Source: Pseudomonadota bacterium
GTDB taxonomy: Bacteria > Pseudomonadota > Gammaproteobacteria > Burkholderiales > Burkholderiaceae_C
DNA: 13,406 nucleotides
Assembly (NCBI GenBank): GCA_023396625.1
Contig: JAEWVY010000167.1
Span: forward strand, 1-13,406
Direction: 5' to 3'
Part shown: positions 1-6,223 of the stretch, in pieces
Position numbering within the stretch: position 1 is the first letter of the stretch
Layout of the letters: each line of letters opens with the position of its first letter
The notes under the pieces: model-generated
What the model was told of the DNA's origin: nothing
What the model saw: only the letters and a program-made list of their open reading frames with translations
The model's database searches: none
Program-made: the position numbers and the translations under genes

Positions 1-538
1 ATTTTTCGTCGCTGCCCGCCGTGACGATCACCTGCGCCCCCCATGCCCTGGCCATCTGGATGGCGGCCACGCCAATGCCGCTTGCACCGCCTTGCACCAG
101 CAGGGTCTCGCCGGGCCGCAGGCCGGCACGGTCGAACACGTTGCTCCAGACCGTGAAAAAAGTCTCCGGCAACGACGCCGCATCGATATCGGTCAATCCG
201 ACGGGCACCCGCAGGCACTGCGCCACCGGCGCGACACAGAATTCCGCGTACCCTCCCCCGGGCACGAGTGCGCAGACCCGGTCACCCAGCGCAAGCCCCG
301 CGGACGCCAACGCCTGCAGGTCCCCCGACACGATGTCGCCTGCCACCTCCAGACCCGGAATGTCCGATGCCCCTGCGGGGGGGGGATAGCTGCCCCGACG
401 CTGCAGCACATCCGGCCGGTTCACCCCGCTGGCGCGCACACGCACCAGCACTTCGCCCGCTCCGGCCACTGGCACAGGACGCTCGCCCGGCACCAGGACC
501 TCAGGGCCGCCGGGTTGGCGGATATCGATGCATTTCAT
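1..538 (-). CDS. NAD(P)H-quinone oxidoreductase, PIG3 type, partial (N-terminal 179 residues)
   Basis: This is the N-terminal part of a zinc-independent medium-chain dehydrogenase/reductase that reduces quinones or similar electrophiles with NAD(P)H in the cytoplasm. The start is the ATG at 538, with AGGAG (545-549) six bases upstream. The frame stays open to the window edge, ending at ...TAGSDEK, about half of a ~330-residue family member. Visible features are the GroES-like N-terminal domain with NRPDVLQRRGSYPPP (40-54) and PGLEVAGDI (61-69), and the start of the Rossmann fold with the nucleotide-binding glycine motif GGASGIGVAAIQMA (150-163). No structural zinc-site cysteine cluster is seen, in line with the quinone reductase branch. 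It starts 58 bases after the pnp stop with no terminator between, so it is probably co-transcribed with rpsO-pnp. The exact substrate is not readable from sequence; the family assignment is secure. Confidence 0.93.
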   Translation of the reverse strand, partial: MKCIDIRQPGGPEVLVPGERPVPVAGAGEVLVRVRASGVNRPDVLQRRGSYPPPAGASDIPGLEVAGDIVSGDLQALASAGLALGDRVCALVPGGGYAEFCVAPVAQCLRVPVGLTDIDAASLPETFFTVWSNVFDRAGLRPGETLLVQGGASGIGVAAIQMARAWGAQVIVTAGSDEK

Positions 539-596
539 AAAAAACTCCTGGTTTCCAGCGTCAAATGGTCACCAGGCGCTATACTTTTTAATCAAA

Positions 597-2720
597 TTAC
601 TGCTGCTGGATTTCGGCACCCGGGTTCGGGCGATCCGTCAGTGCCTTCAGCGACAGCTTCACACGCCCTTTCTCGTCGGTCTCCAACACCTTCACCTTCA
701 CGATCTGGCCCTCCTTGAGGTAGTCGGAAACTTTTTCGACCCGCTCGTGCGCGATCTGGCTGATGTGCAGCAGACCGTCCTTGCCCGGCAGCAGGTTGAT
801 GAGGGCGCCAAAGTCCAGGATCTTGGTGACCGGGCCTTCGTAGACCTTGCCGATTTCAACTTCGGCCGTGATCTGCTCGATGCGGCGCTTGGCTTCCTCG
901 GCCTTGGCGCCGTCGGTCGAGGCGATGGTGATGGTGCCGTCTTCCGCGATGTCGATCTGGGTGCCGGTCTCCTCAGTCAGCGCGCGGATCACGGCGCCGC
1001 CCTTGCCGATCACGTCACGGATCTTCTCGGGGTTGATCTTCATGGTGTACAGGCGCGGCGCGAAGTTGCTCACCTCGGTCTTGGCCTCGCCCATGGCTTC
1101 CTGCATCTTGCCCAGGATGTGCATGCGGGCTTCCTTGGCCTGGGCCAGGGCGACCTGCATGATTTCCTTGGTGATGCCCTGGATCTTGATGTCCATCTGC
1201 AAGGCGGTGATGCCGTTGGTCGTACTGGCCACCTTGAAATCCATGTCACCCAGGTGGTCTTCGTCGCCCAGGATGTCGGTCAGCACGGCGAAGCGGTTGC
1301 CTTCTTTGATCAAGCCCATGGCGATGCCCGCCACGTGCGCCTTCATCGGCACGCCGGCGTCCATCAACGACAGGCAGCCGCCACAGACGGAGGCCATGGA
1401 GGAAGAGCCATTGGACTCGGTGATCTCGGACACCACGCGCAGGGTGTAGGGGAAATCCTCCTTCGCCGGCAGACAGGCCACGAGGGCACGCTTGGCCAGG
1501 CGGCCGTGGCCGATCTCGCGCCGCTTGGGGCTGCCCACGCGACCGGTTTCGCCGGTGGCGAAGGGAGGCATGTTGTAGTGCAGCATGAACCGGTCTTCGT
1601 AATCACCGCTCAACGCATCGATGCGCTGCGCGTCACGCTCGGTGCCCAAGGTCGTGATCACCAGAGCCTGGGTCTCGCCGCGGGTGAACAGGGCCGAGCC
1701 GTGGGTGCGGGGCAACACGCCACTACGAATCTCGATCGGGCGCACGGTCCGCGTGTCACGGCCGTCGATGCGCGGCTCGCCAGCCAGAATCTGGCCGCGC
1801 ACGATGCGCGCCTCGATGTCGAACAGCATGCCTTCGACCTTCACGCTGTCGAACTCGACGCCAGCCTCTTTCAGATCGGCCATCACGACGGCGTAGGCCT
1901 CGCGACAGGCATGGGTGCGGGCTTGCTTGTTCCGGATCTGGTAGGCGGCGCGCAGCTTCTCTTCGGCCAACGCGGTCACCTTGGCGATCAGGTCCTCGTC
2001 CCTGGCTGGGGCCTTCCAGTCCCAGGCCGGCTTGCCGGCGTCGCGCACCAGTTCGTGAATGGCGTTGATGGCGATATTGCCCTGCGCATGGCCAAACACC
2101 ACCGCACCCAGCATGATTTCTTCGCTCAACTGCTCCGCCTCGGACTCCACCATCAGCACGGCAGCCTCCGTACCGGCCACCACCAGGTCCATCTGGCTGC
2201 TCTTGCGCTGGGTCTGCCCTGGGTTGAGCACGTACTCGCCGTTGATGTAGCCCACGCGGGCGGCGCCAATGGGGCCGTTGAACGGAATGCCGCTGATCGC
2301 CAGGGCCGCACTGGTGGCGATCATGGCGGGAATGTCGGCGTCGACTTCAGGATTCAGTGACAAGGTATGGATCACCACCTGCACTTCATTGAAAAAGCCT
2401 TCCGGAAACAGCGGACGGATGGGGCGATCGATCAGGCGCGAGGTCAGCGTCTCGTATTCGCTGGGGCGACCTTCGCGCTTGAAGAAGCTGCCCGGAATCT
2501 TGCCGGCGGCGTAGCTCTTCTCGAGGTAATCGACCGTCAACGGGAAGAAGTCCTGGCCGGGCTTGGCGCTCTTGGAGGCGACGACGGTGGCCAACACCAC
2601 GGTGTCATCGACGTTGACGATCACGGCCCCTCCGGCCTGGCGGGCGATCTCGCCGGTTTCCATGGTGACCGTGTGCTGACCCCACTGAAAGGTCTTGGTG
2701 ATCTTGTTGAAAATGGACAT
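597..2720 (-). CDS. pnp: Polynucleotide phosphorylase (PNPase)
   Basis: PNPase is the phosphorolytic 3'-to-5' exoribonuclease of the cytoplasm and RNA degradosome, releasing nucleoside diphosphates. The 707-residue protein has the full family layout: first RNase PH-like domain (about 10-145) with FFKREGRPSEYET (79-91), an all-helical linker (about 240-310), the catalytic second RNase PH domain (about 320-540), a KH domain (about 553-615) with GKGG at 572-575, and an S1 RNA-binding domain (about 621-690). The phosphate-binding SNGSSSMAS runs 436-444, and the acidic catalytic cluster GDEDHLGDMD runs 485-494. The start at 2720 (MSIFNKITKTF) is chosen because AGGAG at 2728-2732 lies seven bases upstream. 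An in-frame ATG at 2801 would add 27 residues foreign to the family and lies inside the leader hairpin. It follows rpsO, as in many proteobacteria, and its leader suggests autoregulation. Confidence 0.98.
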   Translation of the reverse strand: MSIFNKITKTFQWGQHTVTMETGEIARQAGGAVIVNVDDTVVLATVVASKSAKPGQDFFPLTVDYLEKSYAAGKIPGSFFKREGRPSEYETLTSRLIDRPIRPLFPEGFFNEVQVVIHTLSLNPEVDADIPAMIATSAALAISGIPFNGPIGAARVGYINGEYVLNPGQTQRKSSQMDLVVAGTEAAVLMVESEAEQLSEEIMLGAVVFGHAQGNIAINAIHELVRDAGKPAWDWKAPARDEDLIAKVTALAEEKLRAAYQIRNKQARTHACREAYAVVMADLKEAGVEFDSVKVEGMLFDIEARIVRGQILAGEPRIDGRDTRTVRPIEIRSGVLPRTHGSALFTRGETQALVITTLGTERDAQRIDALSGDYEDRFMLHYNMPPFATGETGRVGSPKRREIGHGRLAKRALVACLPAKEDFPYTLRVVSEITESNGSSSMASVCGGCLSLMDAGVPMKAHVAGIAMGLIKEGNRFAVLTDILGDEDHLGDMDFKVASTTNGITALQMDIKIQGITKEIMQVALAQAKEARMHILGKMQEAMGEAKTEVSNFAPRLYTMKINPEKIRDVIGKGGAVIRALTEETGTQIDIAEDGTITIASTDGAKAEEAKRRIEQITAEVEIGKVYEGPVTKILDFGALINLLPGKDGLLHISQIAHERVEKVSDYLKEGQIVKVKVLETDEKGRVKLSLKALTDRPNPGAEIQQQ

Positions 2721-2790
2721 CTTGGTTCTCCTGGTAAAACAAGCGCATGAGGCTGCGCCGGAAGCCCGGAAACTCACCGTCAGAACACGA

Positions 2791-2832
2791 TGCCATTCCA
2801 TGAAAAAGCACCCGCTCCCTCATGGAATGACA
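2791..2832 (-). promoter_or_regulatory. Hairpin in the pnp 5' leader, candidate RNase III/PNPase autoregulation site
   Basis: In the DNA, CATTCCATGA (2794-2803) and TCATGGAATG (2820-2829) are perfect inverted repeats. In leftward RNA the stem extends through a G-U pair (2793/2830) and two more pairs to 13 bp, closing a 16-base loop (2804-2819). It lies 71 bases upstream of the pnp start codon and downstream of the rpsO terminator. In E. coli, RNase III cuts a stem in the pnp leader and PNPase then destabilises its own mRNA. Position and shape match that arrangement here; the regulatory role is inference. Confidence 0.55.
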
Positions 2833-2879
2833 CAGCGCGCGTTCGTCCCGATGAACTCCGATTCGAAAAACTCAAACTA

Positions 2880-2917
2880 GAAGGCGCCTGAGCCAGAAAC
2901 CTGTCTCAGGCGCCTTC
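2880..2917 (-). terminator. rpsO intrinsic terminator/attenuator in the rpsO-pnp gap
   Basis: GAAGGCGCCTGAG (2880-2892) and its exact complement (2905-2917) form a 13-bp GC-rich stem. The 12-base loop can add a further CAG/CTG pairing around GTTT. Read leftward, the stem begins 16 bases after the rpsO stop and is followed by TAGTTTGAGTTTTT, a T-rich tail. This is a good intrinsic terminator. As at the E. coli rpsO-pnp junction it is probably partial, with some read-through into pnp, and the stem also protects the rpsO mRNA 3' end. Confidence 0.8.
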
Positions 2918-2933
2918 CATGCGTGTATCCAGC

Positions 2934-3200
2934 TTACTTGCGCAGGCCGAGCTTGGCGATCAGCGCAATGTAACGATCCGCGTCGCGACTCTTGAGGTAG
3001 TCCAGCAGCTTGCGACGACGGCTCACCATGCGCAGCAGGCCACGGCGACCGTGGTGGTCCTTCGCATGGGTCTTGAAATGGGGGGTCAGCTCATTGATGC
3101 GGGCGGTCAGCAGGGCCACCTGGACTTCTGGGCTGCCCGTGTCGCTGGCGCTACGCGCATTGGCCTTGACGACCTCGGCCTTGACGGAGGATGCAATCAT
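2934..3200 (-). CDS. rpsO: 30S ribosomal protein S15
   Basis: S15 is a primary 16S rRNA-binding protein that organises the central domain of the 30S subunit. The 88-residue product has the nearly invariant core DTGSPEVQVALLTARINELT (20-39), followed by the rRNA-contacting segment DHHGRRGLLRMVSRRRKLLDYL, and ends in ALIAKLGLRK. Family length is 88-89 residues. The start at 3200 (MIASSVKAEVVKAN) has AGGAAA at 3206-3211 five bases upstream. The open frame continues to 3386, but that extension overlaps the upstream gene and is not S15-like. It is followed by a strong hairpin terminator and then pnp. S15 represses its own translation in E. coli, and the roughly 78-base leader here could host such control. 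Confidence 0.98.
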   Translation of the reverse strand: MIASSVKAEVVKANARSASDTGSPEVQVALLTARINELTPHFKTHAKDHHGRRGLLRMVSRRRKLLDYLKSRDADRYIALIAKLGLRK

Positions 3201-3259
3201 CTTGATTTCCTGTAATGAATTGTGACTTGCGCCGCCCGGCGGAAGATCGGACAGCGTGC

Positions 3260-3278
3260 GCCTTGCACAACGCAAAGC
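3260..3278 (-). promoter_or_regulatory. Hairpin at the predicted 5' end of the rpsO mRNA
   Basis: Leftward RNA reads GCTTTGC, loop GUUGU, GCAAGGC: a 7-bp stem with one G-U pair, starting about where transcription from the TATAAT element would begin. It could stabilise the transcript or form part of an S15 autoregulatory leader. The fold is seen by eye; the function is inference. Confidence 0.3.
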
Positions 3279-3284
3279 CTTGGA

Positions 3285-3290
3285 ATTATA
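3285..3290 (-). promoter_or_regulatory. Candidate -10 element of the rpsO promoter
   Basis: A perfect TATAAT on the minus strand lies 84 bases upstream of the rpsO start, in the short gap after the aminotransferase. No good TTGACA is present at 16-18 bp spacing, because that place is occupied by the GC-rich hairpin at 3292-3318. Transcription would begin near 3278. Confidence 0.5.
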
Positions 3291-3291
3291 A

Positions 3292-3318
3292 CGTAGCGCG
3301 CAATTCAGGCGCGCTACG
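3292..3318 (-). terminator. Hairpin overlapping the aminotransferase stop codon, possible terminator
   Basis: CGTAGCGCGC (3292-3301) and GCGCGCTACG (3309-3318) form a perfect 10-bp stem with the seven-base loop AATTCAG. The aminotransferase stop codon (3314-3316) is inside the first arm in the leftward transcript. The tail TTATAATTCC is only moderately T-rich, so termination may be incomplete. The same tail carries the rpsO -10 element. Confidence 0.5.
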
Positions 3319-4498
3319 CCGCCAGCCAAGCTCGCAGGCGGTCCACGCCCAGCGCCAGGCGTCTGACATCCCTGGAGGCGAAGCACCAGCGCAGCCAGCC
3401 TTGCGCCTCGGGGGCAAAAGCATTGCCTGGTGCCAGCCCCAGGCCGGCCTCGGCCACCAGGCGCCTGGCCATTTCGAGTGAATCGTCGAAGCCCTTGGCC
3501 CGGAAAAACCCATACATGCCTCCCCGGGGCACAGCCACCTGCACGCCCGGCACCGCCGCCAGCAGCGGGATCAGCGTGTCACGGCAGGCCTTGAGGTGCG
3601 CCACGACAGGCGGCGTCACCTCCGCGGCGCGCGCGAGCGCCACGATGCCGGCCCGCTGCGTGAACACGCTTGCGCACGAGGTGTTGAACTCGACAAGCTT
3701 GCCCATGTGCTCCGTCAAGGCAGGAGGCATCACCAGCCAGCCCAGGCGCCAGCCGGTCATGAGAAAACTCTTGGAAAAGCTGTGCACCACGACCAGCCTG
3801 TCATCCGGCTCCGCGAGATCCAGAAATGAGGGAGCGCAGGCCTTGCCACCCGTGCCTGTAAGACCGTTCCCGCCATCCGGATCGGCGTAGTACAGGCGCT
3901 CGTACACCTCATCGGCGAGAATCCACGTCCCCGTGGACCGGCAATGCTCCAGGATGGCTTGCTGCTCGTCCCGCGTCAGCGTCCAGCCCGTGGGGTTGTT
4001 GGGCGAGTTGAGCACCAGCAATCGGGTGGACGGCGTGATCGCCGCCAACAGCGCCGCGAGATCCAGCGTCCAGTCGCCGCCGTCTGGCCGCAGCGACACA
4101 CGGCGCAGCCTCGCACTCATGATGAGCGGTTGCGCCGTGAGGTTGGGCCACACCGGCGTGACGGCGACGACCTCGTCTCCGGGATCGACCAGCGCCTGCA
4201 CCGCCAGCATCAAGGCATTGACGCCCCCCGAAGTCACGGCCAGACGGTCCGTCCCCACCGAACGGTGCAACGACGACATGTATGCGGCGATGTGCTCACG
4301 CAACTCGGGCAAACCCAGGTTGTGGGCGTAGAAAGTCTCGCCCCGGCGCAGCGAATCGATCGCCGCCTCGCGGATGAATTCCGGCGTCACCTCGTCGCTT
4401 TCGCCGAACCAGAACGCCAGCACGTCGTCGCGGCCCATGCCGGCATTGGCCACTTCGCGGATCAGGGATGGCTGGAGATTCAGCAGGGTTTGACGCAT
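3314..4498 (-). CDS. PLP-dependent aminotransferase, class I/II (fold type I)
   Basis: A 394-residue cytoplasmic enzyme that uses pyridoxal phosphate to move amino groups between an amino acid and a keto acid. All key residues of the aspartate-aminotransferase fold can be placed: NSPNNPTG (164-171) with N168, DEVYE (196-200) with D196 and Y199, the Schiff-base lysine K243 in SFSKSF, R251 in TGWRLGW contacting the cofactor phosphate, and R370 in WLRWCF, the usual substrate-carboxylate arginine. A glycine-rich stretch, DPDGGNGLTGTGGKA (206-220), looks like an inserted surface loop. The ATG at 4498 fits the family N terminus (NLQPSLIREVANAG); the upstream GGAAG is about 12 bases away and weak. 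Substrate cannot be assigned, and no biosynthetic neighbours help. It lies upstream of rpsO on the same strand but appears separately transcribed. Confidence 0.93.
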   Translation of the reverse strand: MRQTLLNLQPSLIREVANAGMGRDDVLAFWFGESDEVTPEFIREAAIDSLRRGETFYAHNLGLPELREHIAAYMSSLHRSVGTDRLAVTSGGVNALMLAVQALVDPGDEVVAVTPVWPNLTAQPLIMSARLRRVSLRPDGGDWTLDLAALLAAITPSTRLLVLNSPNNPTGWTLTRDEQQAILEHCRSTGTWILADEVYERLYYADPDGGNGLTGTGGKACAPSFLDLAEPDDRLVVVHSFSKSFLMTGWRLGWLVMPPALTEHMGKLVEFNTSCASVFTQRAGIVALARAAEVTPPVVAHLKACRDTLIPLLAAVPGVQVAVPRGGMYGFFRAKGFDDSLEMARRLVAEAGLGLAPGNAFAPEAQGWLRWCFASRDVRRLALGVDRLRAWLAA

Positions 4499-4572
4499 GG
4501 CGGAAAAAGCTTCCAGAATCGAGTCACGGGCAGCGACGAAAAGCCAATGTTAGCTTGCCGTCACGCGGTCGC

Positions 4573-4587
4573 TATGATGCGGTCATA
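4573..4587 (+). promoter_or_regulatory. Candidate -10 element inside a small palindrome, upstream of the 85-residue exported protein
   Basis: TATGA (4573-4577) and TCATA (4583-4587) are inverted repeats around TGCGG. The left part reads TATGAT, five of six matches to a -10 box, 31 bases before the start at 4609. The -35 side is poor (TTAGCT at 4550-4555, 17 bp away). The palindrome could be an operator, either for this gene or for the divergent aminotransferase. Confidence 0.3.
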
Positions 4588-4608
4588 CCCACCGCCAATG
4601 GAGGCCCC

Positions 4609-4866
4609 ATGCGTCTGCACCACCGGATCGTCCTGCGAGGCCTTGCGCTGCTGCTGACCTGTTCGCTGGCCGTGCCAGCCACCGCGGACGCGGCCACGCG
4701 CACCAGAAAAGCCAAGGTCGCCAAGGCCGCGAAAAGCCAGAACAAGACGCCCCGCGTGAAGTTCGGCAAGGATTCAGCCGAAACCACGTCGGAACGCGAC
4801 CGCCGTCTCCAGCGCGAATGCAAGGGCCGGCCCAATGCCGGTGCCTGCCTCGGCTACGCGTCCTGA
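4609..4866 (+). CDS. Small exported lysine-rich protein of unknown function
   Basis: An 85-residue protein that I do not recognise by function. The ATG at 4609 has GGAGG (4600-4604) four bases upstream. A longer in-frame start at 4468 would overlap the divergent aminotransferase gene and give no signal peptide. MRLHHRIVLRGLALLLTCSL followed by AVPATADA is a clear signal peptide with likely cleavage after ADA (about residue 28). The mature chain is short: a very basic segment rich in K and A (about 29-50), an acidic stretch around EtTSERDRR, and a C-terminal block RRLQRECKGRPNAG...GYAS. Its two cysteines (ECKG and GACL) could form one disulfide in the periplasm. It stands alone, with divergent and convergent neighbours. 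The signal peptide and ribosome site make it a real gene. Confidence 0.8.
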   Translation: MRLHHRIVLRGLALLLTCSLAVPATADAATRTRKAKVAKAAKSQNKTPRVKFGKDSAETTSERDRRLQRECKGRPNAGACLGYAS

Positions 4867-4875
4867 AGGGGCGCC

Positions 4876-6177
4876 TCAAGCCGGGCGCCGCATGCGACAG
4901 CTCGTTGGCTGCTCGGCCTGCGCGGCGTCGATGCGGCGGATCACCCGGAAGCCGTAGCCCGATCCCTCGACGTCGAACGGCACCCCGGGCGCCCCCAACC
5001 GGTCCATGAGGCCCACCACCAGCGCCTGCTGGAACTGGTGGTCCGCGGCGCGCATCGCGCCACGCTGCCCCGCCAGCGTCACATCGGCCTGCTCCAGCCG
5101 GGTCGCCACGGCCATGGCCTCCACATCCCCAGCGCGGGCCATGGCCTGCGCCAGCGCCTCGATCATGAGCTGCATGCGCATGTGAACATAGTCGTCCGCC
5201 GGCTTGGGGAAGCGGGCCCGAAAAGCCCGATAGAACATCTCGCTCGCAGCATCCGGCACGTTGGGCAGCCAGTCGGCCACCGCAATCACCTTGCCCACGC
5301 CCGCGTCCGCGAGGGCTGCGGGGGCCCCCAGCGCGTTGCCATAGAAGGTGTAGAACTTGCCGTCGAACCCAATTTCCCGTGCCGCCTTGACCAGCAAGGT
5401 CAAGTCATTGCCCCAGTTGCCGGTCAACACGGCCTGGGCACCGCTGGCCTTGATCTTGACGGCGTAGGGGAGGAAGTCCTTGACCCGGCCCACAGGGTGC
5501 AGCTCATCCCCCACGATGCGCACATCGGGGCGCTGCCGATCCAGCTGTCGCCTCGCTTCGCGCAGCACCGCCTGCCCGAAGCTGTAATCCTGCCCAATCA
5601 GGTAGATGCGCTGCAGCGCCCGGTCCTCGCGCAGGACCTCCATCAGCGCGGCCATGCGCATGTCGGCATGCGCGTCGAAACGGAAGTGCCAAAAACTGCA
5701 TCGCTCGTTCGTGAGCGTCGGGTCCACGGCCGAATAGTTGAGAAACAGCACGCGCCGCCCCGGATCCCGTTCATTGTGCTTGCCGATGGCGTCGATCAGC
5801 ACCGCGGCGACCGACGAGGAATTGCCTTGCACCACGACACGTGCCCCGGCATCGATGGCCGAGCGCAGCGCCGCGAGCGCTTCCTCGTTCTGGCCCTTGC
5901 TGTCGTACCGCTCGATCTCCAGGCGCCGCGCCCCCCCGGGCAAAGGCACACCGCCACGCGCGTTGACTCGCTCCACCGCCCAGAGCAGATTGCGGTACAC
6001 CGCCTCGCCCGTGTTGCCAAACGGGCCGCTCAGCCCCTCGATCAACGCCAGCTTGACCGGCGCACTCTTCACGGGCTGTCCCATCGCCAGACGCATCGCC
6101 CCCGCCACCGGCAGCAGCAGCGTGGCCATCCCGCCCGCGAGCCATGCCCGGCGCTGGTGTTTCATCATGAAACTCAT
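4876..6177 (-). CDS. ABC transporter substrate-binding protein, branched-chain amino acid (LivJ/LivK) type
   Basis: A 433-residue periplasmic ligand-binding protein of the Peripla_BP_6 / type I fold, which delivers small ligands to an ABC permease. The N terminus has a signal with adjacent arginines (QRRAWLAGGMATLLLPVAGA, residues 8-27), resembling a Tat signal, with cleavage likely near residue 33. The mature part starts with VKLALIEGLSGPFGNTGEAVYRNL (about 41-64), typical of the family opening, and carries GARVVVQGNSSSVAAV and IYLIGQDYSFGQAVLREARR further on. Starts at 6168 and 6165 are also possible, and none of the three has a good ribosome site. It follows tsaD by 46 bases. No permease or ATPase genes are in the window, so it is an orphan here and its ligand is unknown; the family also contains amide, urea and aromatic-acid binders. 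Confidence 0.88.
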   Translation of the reverse strand: MSFMMKHQRRAWLAGGMATLLLPVAGAMRLAMGQPVKSAPVKLALIEGLSGPFGNTGEAVYRNLLWAVERVNARGGVPLPGGARRLEIERYDSKGQNEEALAALRSAIDAGARVVVQGNSSSVAAVLIDAIGKHNERDPGRRVLFLNYSAVDPTLTNERCSFWHFRFDAHADMRMAALMEVLREDRALQRIYLIGQDYSFGQAVLREARRQLDRQRPDVRIVGDELHPVGRVKDFLPYAVKIKASGAQAVLTGNWGNDLTLLVKAAREIGFDGKFYTFYGNALGAPAALADAGVGKVIAVADWLPNVPDAASEMFYRAFRARFPKPADDYVHMRMQLMIEALAQAMARAGDVEAMAVATRLEQADVTLAGQRGAMRAADHQFQQALVVGLMDRLGAPGVPFDVEGSGYGFRVIRRIDAAQAEQPTSCRMRRPA

Positions 6178-6223
6178 AAATTTATAGCAAATTAAGTCCG
6201 ATTGACGCTGGAGTCAATGGATT

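Noticed and set aside
528..2360. A 610-codon open frame on the plus strand opposite pnp
   Set aside because: It is antisense to pnp, has His/Gly/Asp-rich composition typical of a GC-rich shadow frame and no ribosome site. PNPase on the other strand is unmistakable.
2721..2801. Longer pnp start at 2801
   Set aside because: The added 27 residues are not PNPase-like, and the ATG lies within the leader hairpin with no Shine-Dalgarno. The start at 2720 has a good one.
3201..3386. Longer rpsO start at 3386
   Set aside because: The extension overlaps the aminotransferase 3' end and crosses a terminator hairpin and a TATAAT box; S15 is 88-89 residues.
4870..4889. GGCGCC pair as a bidirectional terminator between the convergent genes
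   Set aside because: The stem is six pairs of a self-complementary GC word with no T tail on either strand; such words are frequent in this GC-rich DNA.
6201..6218. ATTGAC/GTCAAT inverted repeat downstream of tsaD
   Set aside because: Only six pairs and no T-run, so neither a terminator nor an operator can be supported. An 11-base match to 554-564 is expected by chance in a window this size.
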